Source: Cylindrotheca closterium | Lineage: Eukaryota; Bacillariophyta; Bacillariophyceae; Bacillariales; Bacillariaceae | Assembly (NCBI GenBank): GCA_933822405.4 | Contig: CAKOGP040001725.1 | Coordinates: 281,922-345,921 of the forward strand | Reading direction: 5' to 3' | Length of the DNA: 64,000 nt | Shown: positions 1 to 11,233 of the stretch, one piece after another | Layout of the letters: every line of letters begins with the position of its first letter | Position numbering within the stretch: position 1 is the first letter of the stretch | Notes under the pieces: generated by a model | What the model saw: only the letters and a program-made list of their open reading frames with translations | Told to the model about the DNA's origin: nothing | Databases searched by the model: none | Program-made: the position numbers and the translations under genes

Positions 1-333
1 GAGAAGTAGCACGCAAGCGAGCTTTTCAAGTCCGTCCGCCTATCCACACCCTTCACCTCTGAGATGGGCAAAATCATTTCTGCATTGCAAAATGAGGCTC
101 TCCATAAAATAAAGGGTAGATGCACCGTCATTGGTAGAATATGGCGATTTGGAGAAGATGTTTTCAATGATGTTGAACGAAACGCACACTGTAGATATAT
201 TACGGTATATATCGTTGCGTCTATCGGGCGTCTGTTTCAAATGGAAGCAGCTCATCACGTGTTATCCATGACCCAACAACTCGACAGGGTATTACTCACA
301 GCAATAGTAAGACATATAAGCTGTTGACAAGGA
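1..333. other. left-edge noncoding stretch
   Basis: I see no supportable gene here. Short open frames exist on both strands but have no recognisable features. The frame leading into the next gene is closed by a stop just before that gene's first ATG. Confidence 0.5.
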
Positions 334-2947
334 ATGAAGGTCCGATTAAGACTTCGACCAGCAAGGAAGAAGAAAAGTAATAATGCTTTCAAAAAGACAC
401 TGTTTGCGGTCTCTCTTCTCGTCTTGTCATTGCTGAATGTGTTTACTTTCAGTCGCTTCAGTTCAGGATGGTCAAAAGCACTAGTCTCCTTTTTTACCGA
501 GTCATCTGTGATAGCTTGTCCACACAATATGACCGTTGATATTCTATCGGTAAGTCTAATTAATAGGCATTTTGACCGTGTGTCATTTTCTGGCTACGCT
601 GAACATTGTTATCCCTTTCACTTAAGATTGGATCTGTGCACCGATTAAATTACCTGAGTGCCCAGCAAAACACCTTTGCGTCGCACTGTACTGTTCGAAA
701 CTTCTTTACAGCCACGGAAAAAGAGGATGCTGATCCACATTGCGAAAGCAAGTTGTCGAACCAGACGGTCGTGGCCATTAGCAACTTTTGTAGAAGGGGT
801 CATCGGTGGGGGCGCCACGGAAAGCGGTTCATGGAATACATGTCGGGCTCCTATGCATTTCATAAATGGCTCTTTAAAAAGAAAAATCCTCAGGGATGGG
901 TTTGTGCCCAAACACGACCAGCCCAAGCTCTCTTTAACGTTTTGGAAAAGTACCGAAAGCAAAATGAATCATTCCCCGATTGTAAGTAACGGATCGACTC
1001 TGTTTGTCTATGTTGTCGATAGATGATATTCTAATCACTGCTCTCATTGACTACCCTTTCCAGACTTGATGATCCTTGATGACGATACGTACTACAACAT
1101 GAAACTGTTTTCAGATTACTTTGGACCAATGGATAGTTCCGAGCCAATGGTAGTCGCTGGGTGTCGTGTTCGTAGTCCCGTCCGACATCTTAATTTTACT
1201 ATACCATTCGGTGGTTATGGGACGACGGTCAGCAAGGGGTGGCTGGAGAAGATGGTAACACCAATCTCCTGTCCAGGCGATACCGATTATTGCAACACCA
1301 TTCAAGTTGCCAGTGAAATTGGTGAGCACGCAGTCTTCAAAAATGGAATGACCGTCGCCGAGCTGATGTATGCGTATTCAACCTATGAACCATTTGATCA
1401 AAGGGAAAATTGGACAATTGGTTTTTGCTTGCATAGTGACTGGTATGTTTGTCTCTTGAATGATTCGAATGTCGAACTTAGATTTCCGATTTGGTTTCTG
1501 ACATGTTTTGATATTTCAGGTTCATTGCCTATTTTACGAATTTCTACAACCTATCCAATCAAGTGACTGACCCAGACTTTGCAAATGAGCCTCGGGCCAG
1601 ACTTGGCTCCATTATGGAATCAGAAATCAACGGAGGAGACGCTCCGCATCGGAGGAAAATATGTGATATGCACAGTGGCAACTGCCATTCCGATTCGGTC
1701 GCTTGCCACTACAGCAATCCAACCGAAATGAAAGCGATTACGGATATAGTTCGGCGAGAGAATCCTCAGGAGTTCACGCTCCCTGAAATTGACTGCATAG
1801 ACTGCGATGAAGATGATGAACCCTATTATCAAGAAAAGGCTCCGATACTTGACATAATCTCGTTAGTCCGCAATGGTGGTGATGATGACACGGCCAATAT
1901 TGATGCACAGAAGAAAGTTATTGGGTCAGACGAATTCGTTCGCTCCTTTTTCAACATATCGCAATCCAACACTGATGATTCCTCGTGTTCCAACACAAAC
2001 ATGATCGACTTGTCTCACGCCAACAGCATCGTATTGACATGCAAATCGGACAAACTGCTTAGTCCTGGAACGTGGCTGATGAATCAACTACGAAATCGCT
2101 ACGCTCAATATGCCGGTGACGATTTACCTCGTTGGATCTGTGAACAGCGAAGGCTAATCAAAGGAGTCAGCCGGTTCCTTCTTCAGTACAAACAACACAT
2201 TCGAACGAAGAAACTTCCAGACTATTTGCTACTGTTGACCGATACGACCTACTTTAACGTCAAAGTATTCCGAGAGATGCTTCGAAATATTGCAAACGGA
2301 GTAAAGTCCTCTACTGGTAAGCACTACCATCCGTTGGATCCACTTGCTGTGGGTGGATGTATGAGAGAATACGGCATTTCTGAAGAGGTATCCTTTCGAG
2401 TGCCAAATCTTGATTTTGGAATCCTTCTGAATCGGGCGACATTGGAGGACCTCTTGACACGAATTCACTGCAATAAGATAGAAACACGAAAGAATCCTCT
2501 TTGCAGTATCATCTCAGAATCTCAAATAGGCGAAAGAGATGTATTCAAGGATGGCATGACTCCGGTGGACTTGATGAACAGCTTTGCCACAGCAGACGCG
2601 CACCAAGATTTCAAGAATTGGACGGTTGGGATGTGTTTTGAAGCTGGATGGTAAGTTCTGATTGACCTTCATCCCAGCTACAGTATGTTTACTACCATCA
2701 TGAAGCAAACGACTCAACAATATATTCCAGGCTGTTGGCGTACTTTATACAGTTTTATACTGGAACCAGAGCAACCACCACGATACCTCCAGAATCAAGC
2801 CTTGCGCGTGTCAACAGTTCTTTACACGCATACTTGGAGCCAATACAGAATGTACTTTGCCAGTACTCTGGGCGTGATTGTAACATCGATGCTCCTTATT
2901 GCAGTGGCATATCAGCTGACCAAATGTCAGCGTATAGGAGAAACTGA
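334..2947 (+). CDS. tandem Fringe-like type II glycosyltransferase, 5 exons
   Basis: Exons are 334-549, 627-981, 1064-1442, 1520-2650 and 2731-2947 (765 aa). All four introns are 77-82 nt, GT-AG, and the phases match. A basic N terminus and a hydrophobic stretch at about residues 20-40 suggest a Golgi type II anchor. Two homologous halves follow. The first has a W-V-C-A-Q-T-R segment and then LDDDTYYN, the DxD metal/nucleotide-sugar motif of Fringe/C1GalT-like transferases. The second has the parallel W-I-C-E-Q-R-R segment but LLTDTTYFN, so the acidic triad is degraded. Each half continues with matching G-E-(H/R)-(A/D)-V-F-K-(N/D)-G-M-T and NWT(I/V)G(F/M)C blocks. A hexosyltransferase acting on secretory glycans is inferred from the family; acceptor and sugar are unknown. 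The start is the first ATG after an in-frame stop. Confidence 0.85.
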
Positions 2948-3271
2948 ATGAATCACCGTCGTGCAAAACGAGAAGACCTCGACTTGGCAACGAAGGTATT
3001 TGGGTGATTACGATCTTTATCTGGTACGCCGCAATAGTCGGTATCTCCAGTCCAAGGTCACCGTTGAACATACGGCCGAAATCTAAAACAACTGGGCATA
3101 GTCTGATCCGAAGGATTCCCCATGATTACGTGTCAGGGTGCTGCAACAAGTTGACATAACCCAAAATAGAGCGATAGCATGGTTTTGCCAATACTAGTAA
3201 TGTGCTTTCCAGTAGATATTTATTCTACTGTACGGTAGAAGATTTAGATGATCGTTTGTCGTCAGATTTCA
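2948..3271. other. intergenic, convergent gene ends
   Basis: This lies between the 3' ends of the glycosyltransferase and the hydrolase on the opposite strand. I see no gene, RNA or repeat. Confidence 0.4.
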
Positions 3272-4672
3272 TCATTCCGACGACTCCTGCATCCACTTCA
3301 AAACTGTATCTCTCGTAATCCCACCAAACATTATCTGGATCAAGGAATCCAAGTGTTCAACCTCTGGGAGGACCTCTAAATCGATCCGGCGGCTATTCTG
3401 TTGAGTGGCAGCAGACTTATTTAGAGATTCCCATAATCGTATGGAAGACTCCATTGGAACTGTAGTATCATTTTTGCCATGAACGATGAGTGTGTCTGGA
3501 AACGAGTCCATCAAAGTTGATTTTGATGGCTGTCGCAGTATTAGCCATGTGGGTGACTGGCTCTTCCAATTTTCCCGTAACGAGCCCGATACTTTGCCTA
3601 CAGCCGATTCTTCTATCAATGGGATAGAACAAGCAACTGCCATGGGTGAGATTCGTTCGACGCCTCGTGCGCGTTCGAAGAGATAATGCTTCGGAATGTC
3701 GTACACTCCATTCAAAGCGACAAAGGAGTCGATGCTTTGTCGAAATTCCGGATCGGTCAAAAGGGCCATTGCAGCAATATGTGAGCCAGAAGAGTGCCCC
3801 ATTAAGGTGATGTCGGTCTTGGCATCAATCAATCCTTCATGCTTTAGTTTCGAGAGGGATGCCACAATGTCAGCAGCTTGATCGGATACGTTCCCGTTGG
3901 GATACGTTCGATATCCAACAATGGCAACATCGATATTTTCTTGCAGGAATGGACTTGCTATTGGCCTGTAGATGGCGGGAAATCCGCTGTGTGGAAACAA
4001 TGGACATGAGGATGAGTATATCTACCGGTAGCTCAGTTAGCGGTTGGTTCTTCCATCAAATAAATAAGGCTCAATATATCCTTACCTTCCCCATGCTCCA
4101 CCATGAACAAACAAGACAAGTCGTTTTGAAGTATTAATTGTGCTTCCGCTCGTAGTGTTCTCTCGTTTACACTGAATCAGATCGAGAATTTGTCGGCGAT
4201 CTTTGCCATACTGCAGTCTCTGAAAGGCGACGGCGGGTTCCAAGAAGTCTTGGCTCATACTAATATCAGATTTCAACTTGCGGTTGACAAGTTTCGAAAG
4301 AAGGGAACCTTGTAGGCCTGATGAATGTACGAACTGCGTCAATGCGATTGGTTGTTCCTCAAGAACGGCCGGAGCAGCAGCAATCAAAGTCATTGTGTCC
4401 ACCACAAAACGGAGAATTCCAAAGTCTCGCAAAAAATACTGAATCCGCCGTGGGACCCGTGTCCGAAAGTTTCGAAAGAAGTCGTCGTCTGGAGAAGGTT
4501 CATAGTCGGGAGCTTGCTGAAGTAGCTCATTCACTGTGTTTTCGACTTTTGCCGTAGTCGTCTGAACAGAAAAGGCTTCGGCATAATGTCGTTCGCATGG
4601 CAAGCAAGTCAGAATAAGCAGGATGGCAAATAAGCTTGCCAGTCTCGTGAATCCACGGATTGTTGCCAACAT
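3272..4672 (-). CDS. prenylcysteine methylesterase-like alpha/beta hydrolase, 2 exons
   Basis: On the minus strand, exon 1 is 4672-4086 and exon 2 is 3986-3272, separated by a 99-nt GT-AG intron (433 aa). Splicing restores HGGAWGSG, the oxyanion-hole motif of isoprenylcysteine methylesterase/carboxylesterase-type hydrolases. GHSSGSH supplies the nucleophilic Ser, an Asp sits in GKNDTTV, and a His in EVEHLD completes the triad. The N terminus is a hydrophobic signal-like segment followed by AEAF, which resembles the A|F site of diatom plastid presequences, so a plastid location is possible. An upstream GTG extends the frame, but the first ATG gives the clean presequence. The substrate is uncertain; a general carboxylesterase is the alternative. 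Confidence 0.85.
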
Positions 4673-5019
4673 GGTGCTGGGTGTGATAAGGTAAATCTTC
4701 CACTTGGTATTCAGGGTATTGGTCTCATGATACACTTGGATGGTGAGATGTATTAGTAAAACAATTGATCAACAATAATCGTGGAGTGCGTCAGAAAGAT
4801 GATGTGATGAGATTATGTTCGAAATTCTGCAATTTGGGCCTACAAAAGTTCTATTTCTATAGATACTATAGTATGGTATTAATACCAGGTAGCTATATTT
4901 CAACAGTTTCTTCTATGGTGTACATATTACATTTGATTTAGCCATTCCCCACAATCATGCAGTGTAAATCCCCATATAATATTGAAGCTGTCAGGAGCCG
5001 TCGCCCAATGTCTCCCTCA
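4673..5019. other. intergenic between two minus-strand genes
   Basis: AT-rich spacer. It should contain the promoter of the hydrolase and the 3' end of the coiled-coil gene. I see nothing further. Confidence 0.4.
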
Positions 5020-6723
5020 TCAATCTTCTTCTTCGTCGGCACTTGGCATCAAACCAATTTGCATGGCATGATTCAACTTCAATTGTTCCAATTCTTGTTC
5101 CATCTCCTCCAGACTTGTTTCCAGACAACCAATAGTCTGCTGCATCGCCCGCTTGTCGCGATTGAGCTGTTGCTTCTCGGACGAAAAACTTCGTTGCTGC
5201 TGTAAAGCGTTCTGTAGCATTGCTTCAAAGGAATTCATTTTGTCATTGTGTTGTTGCTGAGCCGTGTTAAGCTGTTGTTCAAAATACTGCTTTGACTCTC
5301 CGAGGCGTTGGCCAATATCATAATTTTGCTTGCGAAGGATTTCTACTAGCCGTTCCTTGTCATCAATGATGCGTGTTGTTTTCTCCCCAGTTTTCAGCAT
5401 CTTGGAGATCTCTTTCTTGAGCTTGTTGTTTTCAGTCCGAAGCAAGCTTTCCTTTCGATTGTGCTCCAAACGGTAACGGTCCAATGCCTCCGATTGCTCC
5501 TTGATTTTCGCGGCAGAGCGCTGAGAGTTGCTTTCCATCATTTGCTTCTCCTTTTTGCTCTCGGATCGAACCGTTTCAAGTTCCTTCTTGAAAGTCTCTA
5601 GTTCGACATCCTTTTCCTTCAACATATTCTTCATTCGTGCTTCGCACTTCTTGTTGAGAGTATCTTGCTCGGCAGAATGTTTGACGAGACTTTGCATGAT
5701 TTGCTTATCCTTTGCTCTCTCGGATTGACCCGTTTCAAGTTCCTTCTTGAGAGTCTCTAGTTGGGCATCCTTTTCCTCCAGAATACTCTTCATTTGTTCG
5801 TCAAACTTCTTCTTGAGAGCATCTTTTTGGGCATCGTTTTCGTCCTGCAAACGTTGGATTCGCTCTTTGGTCTCATTCGTCGTTTTGACCAGCATTCGTC
5901 TCGATTCCTCCTCCTTTAGTTTCATGACAGCAGCATTATGTTCGGTGGCCTGATTCTGAAGTTTGGCGTGTAGATCTCGAATCTGATTTGCTTGTTGTAC
6001 CATTTGTTGCTCGAATTGGCAATGCTTTCGACGTAGCTCTGCATTGGTTGCCACTAGCATTTGTTCCACGGTATTAGCGCCTGGAATAGGTAGTAGGTGT
6101 GGCGAATGTGACTGCTTGTTTTTAGTCGGTCCAGTGTCCATTTGATGATCGACTTGTGAAAGTTGCAGCGAATCCTGGTTTGTAGTTTGGTCTTGATTAT
6201 GAATACTGCCGAGTGGAGAGAAGATTGCAGGTGGAGCACGGTGACGACTTATTCCAACATGTTGAGATACCAATTCGACAATTCCTTTTGCGTTATTCTT
6301 CTTGACTGGATCAGAGTTTTCCTTGCCTTCCTCGCCATTCGTGTTGGTTTGTACAACTGTGGGAGACAATGATTTGTTTTCTAGTCCCTCTATGATACCA
6401 ATGGCAGACACGAGACAGTTCATGTTGTTGACATCATTCTTTCCTTCCTTCGTCTTGCTCTTGGATTTGGAAGCATCGCTTGTATCCAGCTTCTCGGAAC
6501 CCTGTGAAGGCGAACTGACGCCTTTGGTAGATCTCAAGGGCAAGGGCCTCCGGGGCTTTTGTTTCGAACTTCTTGTTGTTATCTTGTTCCCCAGTGGTGG
6601 TGGTGGTGATGATGATGATGATGCTGAAGATTCGTCATGAGTCGACGATGATCCAGCATCAGATTCGGATACAAAACGTTTCCGCTTGAAACCTGTGATG
6701 ATTGTATTTTCAATGCATTCCAT
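5020..6723 (-). CDS. long coiled-coil protein of unknown function
   Basis: Single-exon frame of 567 aa from an ATG. The first ~60 residues are Ser/Pro rich, with a KRKR patch that could be a nuclear localisation signal. From about residue 220 to the C terminus it is almost continuous heptad-like sequence rich in E, K, Q and L, including two related copies of a motif like D-A-Q-L-E-T-L-K-K-E-L-E-T (the second D-V-E-L-E-T-F-K-K-E-L-E-T). It ends in an acidic DEEED tail. No enzymatic motif is visible. A structural or scaffold role is the most that can be inferred. Coiled-coil composition makes database matches to myosin or kinesin tails likely but uninformative. Confidence 0.7.
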   Translation of the reverse strand: MECIENTIITGFKRKRFVSESDAGSSSTHDESSASSSSSPPPPLGNKITTRSSKQKPRRPLPLRSTKGVSSPSQGSEKLDTSDASKSKSKTKEGKNDVNNMNCLVSAIGIIEGLENKSLSPTVVQTNTNGEEGKENSDPVKKNNAKGIVELVSQHVGISRHRAPPAIFSPLGSIHNQDQTTNQDSLQLSQVDHQMDTGPTKNKQSHSPHLLPIPGANTVEQMLVATNAELRRKHCQFEQQMVQQANQIRDLHAKLQNQATEHNAAVMKLKEEESRRMLVKTTNETKERIQRLQDENDAQKDALKKKFDEQMKSILEEKDAQLETLKKELETGQSERAKDKQIMQSLVKHSAEQDTLNKKCEARMKNMLKEKDVELETFKKELETVRSESKKEKQMMESNSQRSAAKIKEQSEALDRYRLEHNRKESLLRTENNKLKKEISKMLKTGEKTTRIIDDKERLVEILRKQNYDIGQRLGESKQYFEQQLNTAQQQHNDKMNSFEAMLQNALQQQRSFSSEKQQLNRDKRAMQQTIGCLETSLEEMEQELEQLKLNHAMQIGLMPSADEEED

Positions 6724-7333
6724 TCTATCTCTTGTATTTCTCTAAGCTCTGGCTTTATGTGTGGTATATTCAGAACATCCAGAATTCACAACCTTTCTTT
6801 CATACCGGTAGAGGACCTTATTGCTTGTATATTCCCGTTATTACTGTAATTTTCAATTTTGTTCTGTGGTTTGATATTTGGGGATTTGGAGACCTCGTTT
6901 AAAAAAAGCAGCGCGGCTGGCGCTCACTGAAACTAAAATATCGCGAAATGGTTGGTATTCGATCCCTTCGACTACAGTTTCAAAAATTCTGTGGTGCGTA
7001 TACCGGTACCGGCATGCTCGCATCTCTCTCAACGACATATTTTTTATAAAATATACAGTACCAGGAGGCACAATACTCGTCGTGATGCAATAAAAGAGAA
7101 TACACAGATATTGTATCAGACAATGACACTGTGATGCTGGCCAAGTGATGGAGATAAAACAACGCCGCTCATCCTACAGACAATGACGCCCACGATCATT
7201 TGAAAGTAGAATTGGAGTATCTTCATTTTATTGGACAAGCTCAAGCAAATCGCATCATCCAACACTCATCATCTCAGGTGAATCATCAATCAAAATCAGT
7301 CTTTGGATTGATTCAGTCTGTTTGATTTCCAAT
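6724..7333. other. divergent promoter region
   Basis: Lies between the 5' ends of the coiled-coil gene and the hydrolase gene. It holds two copies of the palindrome TACCGGTA (6803 and 7001). The short open frames here have no features. Confidence 0.4.
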
Positions 7334-8737
7334 ATGGTTTGGCCGTGGACTACCGTTTCTGCCTCTACGTCTCCAAAAGGAAAGAGAATCAATGGAATCC
7401 GGCATACTGCACAGAAGAAATGGCCACCAAAGACTTCAAGACAACACTTCAGATCTCGATTGGTAGTATTGCTGATTATGATCACCACCATGATTGCTTG
7501 GGTGGGAGCTTTGCTACGACTTGTGCTCCTATCAAAAGACAACAGAGATCCGATGTCCATACACAATCCTCCCGTTGTCGCCTTTCACGATGCCGTGGAC
7601 GATAGGATTGCCCGAGAAATACCTGGATTGGAAATTTCTATTCCAATGCCGCCAGATGGTGGTCAATCCGATCTTCAAGTGGTAATACCCGCCAACTTAC
7701 AATCATACTTTTCCAGCAACATATCTATCGATGACTCAAAAGCAAAAGGCATGGTACTATTGCTGCATGCTTGTACACATTCCGCGACAAAGTTTTTCTC
7801 CCCATCTCTTGCCACCTGTCCCAACTGTGTTGGCTTATCTGAAGAAATGCGCATCGTAAGGCTAGTGTTGGAAAAAGGATACATTCCAGTCGCCTTGTCT
7901 TGTGTCGATCGAAAAAGCGGATGCTGGAATCCTACGAAGGATACCAAACGAATTGAATACTTGCTGAAATGGTTGCGAGAAGAACCATCATCAAACGAAC
8001 CATTGTCACCTCGCAAGTTTCTTTCGACTGCACTATCATCATCCCCTTCCTCTCAGACATTTGTAATGGGAGCTTCTTCAGGAGGTGCCATGGCGGCTCA
8101 GTTGGTCGCTCACGGAGTCATTGATAAGGGTGTCGTCATGGTCATGGGACTGGGCCCCAAGGTCGTCACCCAACTTCAGGAATTGCACCGACAACGACAA
8201 CAAAGCAAGAATAACGGAGGCAAAGCAAGCTCACCAAAATTATATTTAGCACCCATGCCACGAGACAAGGGCACCACTCAAAAGGCAATTCAGAATTATC
8301 ATACGCTCTGCACCAATAACTGCGCTTCAGCAGGGCATAATCCACTTCCGAACTCTGAGGCGGGTGACTGGATCATACTGGATACGACACACTGCGCTTC
8401 CTTGCCTGTCACTGTCGACTTTTTGATGCAACGAGTTCCTGGCATGAATGTCGAGGCGGCAAACCAGTTAATTCAAGCATTGCTAGAGGCCAAACACATG
8501 GACAAAGACAGCCAAGAACTCGTGGTGGATCCCACAAGATCCAACTGGAGGGACTTGTTATTACTACAGGAAGAAAAGAAGGCTGTCTCTTCCAGCTCCA
8601 ATGCCTCTTACTATCATGGCAAGTTTGCTCTTCAGCCAGGATACTCGCCACTGGCCAAAGCATTGCACCGAGCATGGGCCTTTCACGAATACTGTTCGGA
8701 AGTGGTGGTTCCGGCGCTGGAATTCTTTGAGCAATAG
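7334..8737 (+). CDS. membrane-anchored alpha/beta hydrolase
   Basis: Single exon of 467 aa from the first ATG; the frame extends four codons upstream to a TTG. A strongly hydrophobic segment at about residues 43-67 follows a basic stretch and should be a signal anchor. The downstream region carries LLLHACTHSA near the oxyanion hole and GASSGG, a nucleophile-elbow variant of GxSxG, in a hydrolase-fold context. A Cys pair (ATCPNC) and a late DTTHCAS segment may supply structure or the His. The substrate is unknown. Part of its 3' coding sequence reappears as a dead fragment near 10.9 kb. Confidence 0.75.
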   Translation: MVWPWTTVSASTSPKGKRINGIRHTAQKKWPPKTSRQHFRSRLVVLLIMITTMIAWVGALLRLVLLSKDNRDPMSIHNPPVVAFHDAVDDRIAREIPGLEISIPMPPDGGQSDLQVVIPANLQSYFSSNISIDDSKAKGMVLLLHACTHSATKFFSPSLATCPNCVGLSEEMRIVRLVLEKGYIPVALSCVDRKSGCWNPTKDTKRIEYLLKWLREEPSSNEPLSPRKFLSTALSSSPSSQTFVMGASSGGAMAAQLVAHGVIDKGVVMVMGLGPKVVTQLQELHRQRQQSKNNGGKASSPKLYLAPMPRDKGTTQKAIQNYHTLCTNNCASAGHNPLPNSEAGDWIILDTTHCASLPVTVDFLMQRVPGMNVEAANQLIQALLEAKHMDKDSQELVVDPTRSNWRDLLLLQEEKKAVSSSSNASYYHGKFALQPGYSPLAKALHRAWAFHEYCSEVVVPALEFFEQ

Positions 8738-9150
8738 ATTTTTTAAAAAGCAAACTTGCTCATGATAGGACTACTATAATAGACAGCGTAACAAAAAATT
8801 GTGCCATTTAATTTTGCAATGCTCGAATGCTAGTCCTGCTAGTCCTGATATTACTATGTGCCAACAGTAGAGAAGTCTAGAACAATTACAGAAACAGGGG
8901 TGCCAGTGTTTTACTAAGTGATAGCAATTCACTTTTTGCATATAAAGAGGATTTTGGTTGGTTCGCTGTGACTCTTATATCCGAGTCCTTGGAAGCTAGC
9001 TTGTTTCTTTACTTGGTCTCCACCTCCCCACTGCGTACCAAGCTCACCGGTGGCAAGCCCTATGGCGCTGGAAACTATACAACAGTGCCAGGATACTGCA
9101 ATAAGGCCGATGGATTGATTCGTTCAGAGCATAATAAACTATGCTACTCG
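8738..9150. other. intergenic, convergent gene ends
   Basis: An 82-codon frame near 8968-9216 has no recognisable feature and overlaps the next gene's 3' end. I do not call it. Confidence 0.4.
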
Positions 9151-10620
9151 TCACTCATGTGCCTGTTTGAGCAAGCAGTAACAAGATCGAAGCTGATTCT
9201 CTGCCTTGGCGCATGAATTATTTTTGCCAAAAGGCAAATGATCCCAAAACTTTTCCATATCGCCAACTGTTAATGATAACTCGGGAGTCCAATAAGGATC
9301 CGTCTGGTTGGTTCTTAGCCGAAAAGCATTCTTCAGGACATGACCCGTTATGGCCAATCTATGACGCGGATGACCCCTCAACTGAATGGCTCGTTGAGGG
9401 CACATGGAAATCATTTCACCTGCTTTCGGAAATTTGGAAACGAGACTGACCAATAGATCCGCTTGGGCCATGACTAATACATCGGAAAATGCACTGATAG
9501 AGGTTTCAATCTTTTCTTCTGTAGTGGTGGTTTGTCCTCCCAGATAATTGTGCCCCACTCGTCCTTCGTTCCAGACAATCTTGGGCGTTCTGGTGTGGAG
9601 CAAGTATTGCACATACCTTCGAATTCCAGGAGCATCGCTGGCCACATAAAGCCGCCAATTGGCCATTCCAAACATTCGATCGGCCGCATGGGCTGTATCC
9701 AAAAGGATGCCTTTCAAATCAATTTCATTTACGGCCAGTGGGGTGTTTTCCATGTCATGAGGAAAATCCTCACAATTGCCCAAGGCGTTCCAGGCTGCAT
9801 TTCGCTCTAGTTCGTCACTCCACCCAGCACGAATATGAAGGGCGACCAATGGCAAATGGTCGGAAGAATTTTCAGCGAACTTGGCAGCCACTTGTTCCAA
9901 TTTTGTCGCCACTGCCTCTCGGGGTCGAGTAATGGCATATAGGACGCATTTTTTGATAGGCTCTGATCGGTTCAGGACAGGAACGACAACGGTCGGATCA
10001 TGAACATAATCCAAGAGTTTAAATTTGTAAGTGTTGGCCTCCAGAGTTTTTGACCAATCATCCTTGAGAATGGGAGTACAGTCGGGTTGCTCCTGGAGAC
10101 TATCCATGGCATATTTGACATACGAAACAGTAAGGGCATTGCCAATTCCGTGATTGTTGCGAACGTTTTCAATGACACGGGAACAATTGGCTGGACGTGG
10201 ATTGCAGTTGGCACGAAAAGCAGCAGCCATGTCGCATTTGGACCAATTGTTCCAATAAGAATCATGCTTGAGGAATTCCTTGTTTGTGTAATATTCTGTT
10301 GGAGATGGTGTGGGTGTTCCTGTGGATTGTGCGCGTACAGTGGAAGGTGCATTTTCCGAGGCCGATGATGATGTCAAGGCTTGCGCGTTGTTGCCTTGAT
10401 TTGGTATCTTTGCTGATTTGCTTCCTAGGGCAGGATCTTGTTGTTTCGAGAAAGAGCGGTATGGTTGTTTGCTACCAAACAAGATCAAACCAATAATCAC
10501 TAGAATCCATATTGGGCTCAACCATTTGGATTTCTTTTTGGAAGTATTATTGGTTCGATTGGTACTATTTGGCTCTGCTGTCCCGCAGACATTCTGTCCA
10601 TGTCTGTTTCGAATGGTCAT
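9151..10620 (-). CDS. fucosyltransferase-like type II membrane protein
   Basis: Single exon, 489 aa, ATG start. A short cytosolic N terminus rich in N, T and K precedes one membrane helix (about residues 34-49), then a Ser/Thr/Pro stem. The luminal part contains LHIRAGWSDE, resembling the H-x-R donor-site motif of alpha-1,6- and O-fucosyltransferase folds. LYVASDAPG and DVLVMAQADLLVS follow, like the later donor-site blocks of that superfamily. Paired cysteines occur throughout. A Golgi glycosyltransferase is likely. Fucose specificity is inferred from fold motifs only. Confidence 0.6.
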   Translation of the reverse strand: MTIRNRHGQNVCGTAEPNSTNRTNNTSKKKSKWLSPIWILVIIGLILFGSKQPYRSFSKQQDPALGSKSAKIPNQGNNAQALTSSSASENAPSTVRAQSTGTPTPSPTEYYTNKEFLKHDSYWNNWSKCDMAAAFRANCNPRPANCSRVIENVRNNHGIGNALTVSYVKYAMDSLQEQPDCTPILKDDWSKTLEANTYKFKLLDYVHDPTVVVPVLNRSEPIKKCVLYAITRPREAVATKLEQVAAKFAENSSDHLPLVALHIRAGWSDELERNAAWNALGNCEDFPHDMENTPLAVNEIDLKGILLDTAHAADRMFGMANWRLYVASDAPGIRRYVQYLLHTRTPKIVWNEGRVGHNYLGGQTTTTEEKIETSISAFSDVLVMAQADLLVSLVSKFPKAGEMISMCPQRAIQLRGHPRHRLAITGHVLKNAFRLRTNQTDPYWTPELSLTVGDMEKFWDHLPFGKNNSCAKAENQLRSCYCLLKQAHE

Positions 10621-11233
10621 TCTACTGGGACGAAGAAGACCAAACTACCAGCGAGAGTGGTAGATCATCTCATTGTGGACTCTTAGCTGACGGAACGCAC
10701 AAAAACAGCTTCAAACAAGAAGGATTGCGATGGAGTCTTTGAAAAATGAGAACATCGTCATGATATGGGGGAGTAGGTCATCATCAAATTTGAAATTATG
10801 ACTGGTTCAGTCCTGAACTGGTCGAGTCCCGCATTCATCCAAGAAGTTGAAAGTTGAAAGTGAAAGTTGTCATCACTTTTATTTCCATACGAATCACGAA
10901 GAAAGAAGCCAACCTTCTTTAGCTCGAACGGCTTTTACTACTCTCATGGCAAGTTTGCACTTCAGCCAGGATTTTCGCCACTGCTGGCTAAAGCCTTGCA
11001 CCCAGCATGGGCCCGCTGCTGCTGAAGGCAACTAGATATAAGTTCATGATTAGTAGTTTTGAAGTATATATCCTACACATTTTCTATTTAGTTCCAAAAC
11101 GCAGATTTGTTTGTTGGCGATGAACATCTGAACTAGTGGGCAAACTGAAAGATAAAAAATGGATATATACGGTACCTTTGTTCTATGAATATAATATACT
11201 AGCCCTATATTATTTCGTTAGCCAAAGCTCGCT
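10621..11233. other. intergenic with a dead hydrolase fragment
   Basis: Between the divergent start of the transferase and the 3' end of the STAND gene. It contains the hydrolase-derived fragment listed separately and no intact gene. Confidence 0.4.
10896..11014 (+). pseudogene. fragment copied from the 7.3-8.7 kb hydrolase
   Basis: About 120 nt align with the hydrolase coding sequence near 8570-8682. Shared runs include CATGGCAAGTTTGC, CTTCAGCCAGGAT and CAGCATGGGCC/GAGCATGGGCC. Small indels and substitutions break the frame, and no upstream part of the gene is present. It is best read as a truncated, decayed duplicate lying one gene away from its parent. Confidence 0.75.

Noticed and set aside
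4023..4055. tRNA D-arm-like string (GGTAGCTCAGTTAG)
   Set aside because: No matching acceptor stem, anticodon arm or T-loop follows, and it lies inside an intron of the minus-strand hydrolase.
8968..9216. 82-codon + frame between the hydrolase and the transferase
   Set aside because: No recognisable feature and it overlaps the 3' coding end of the opposite-strand gene.
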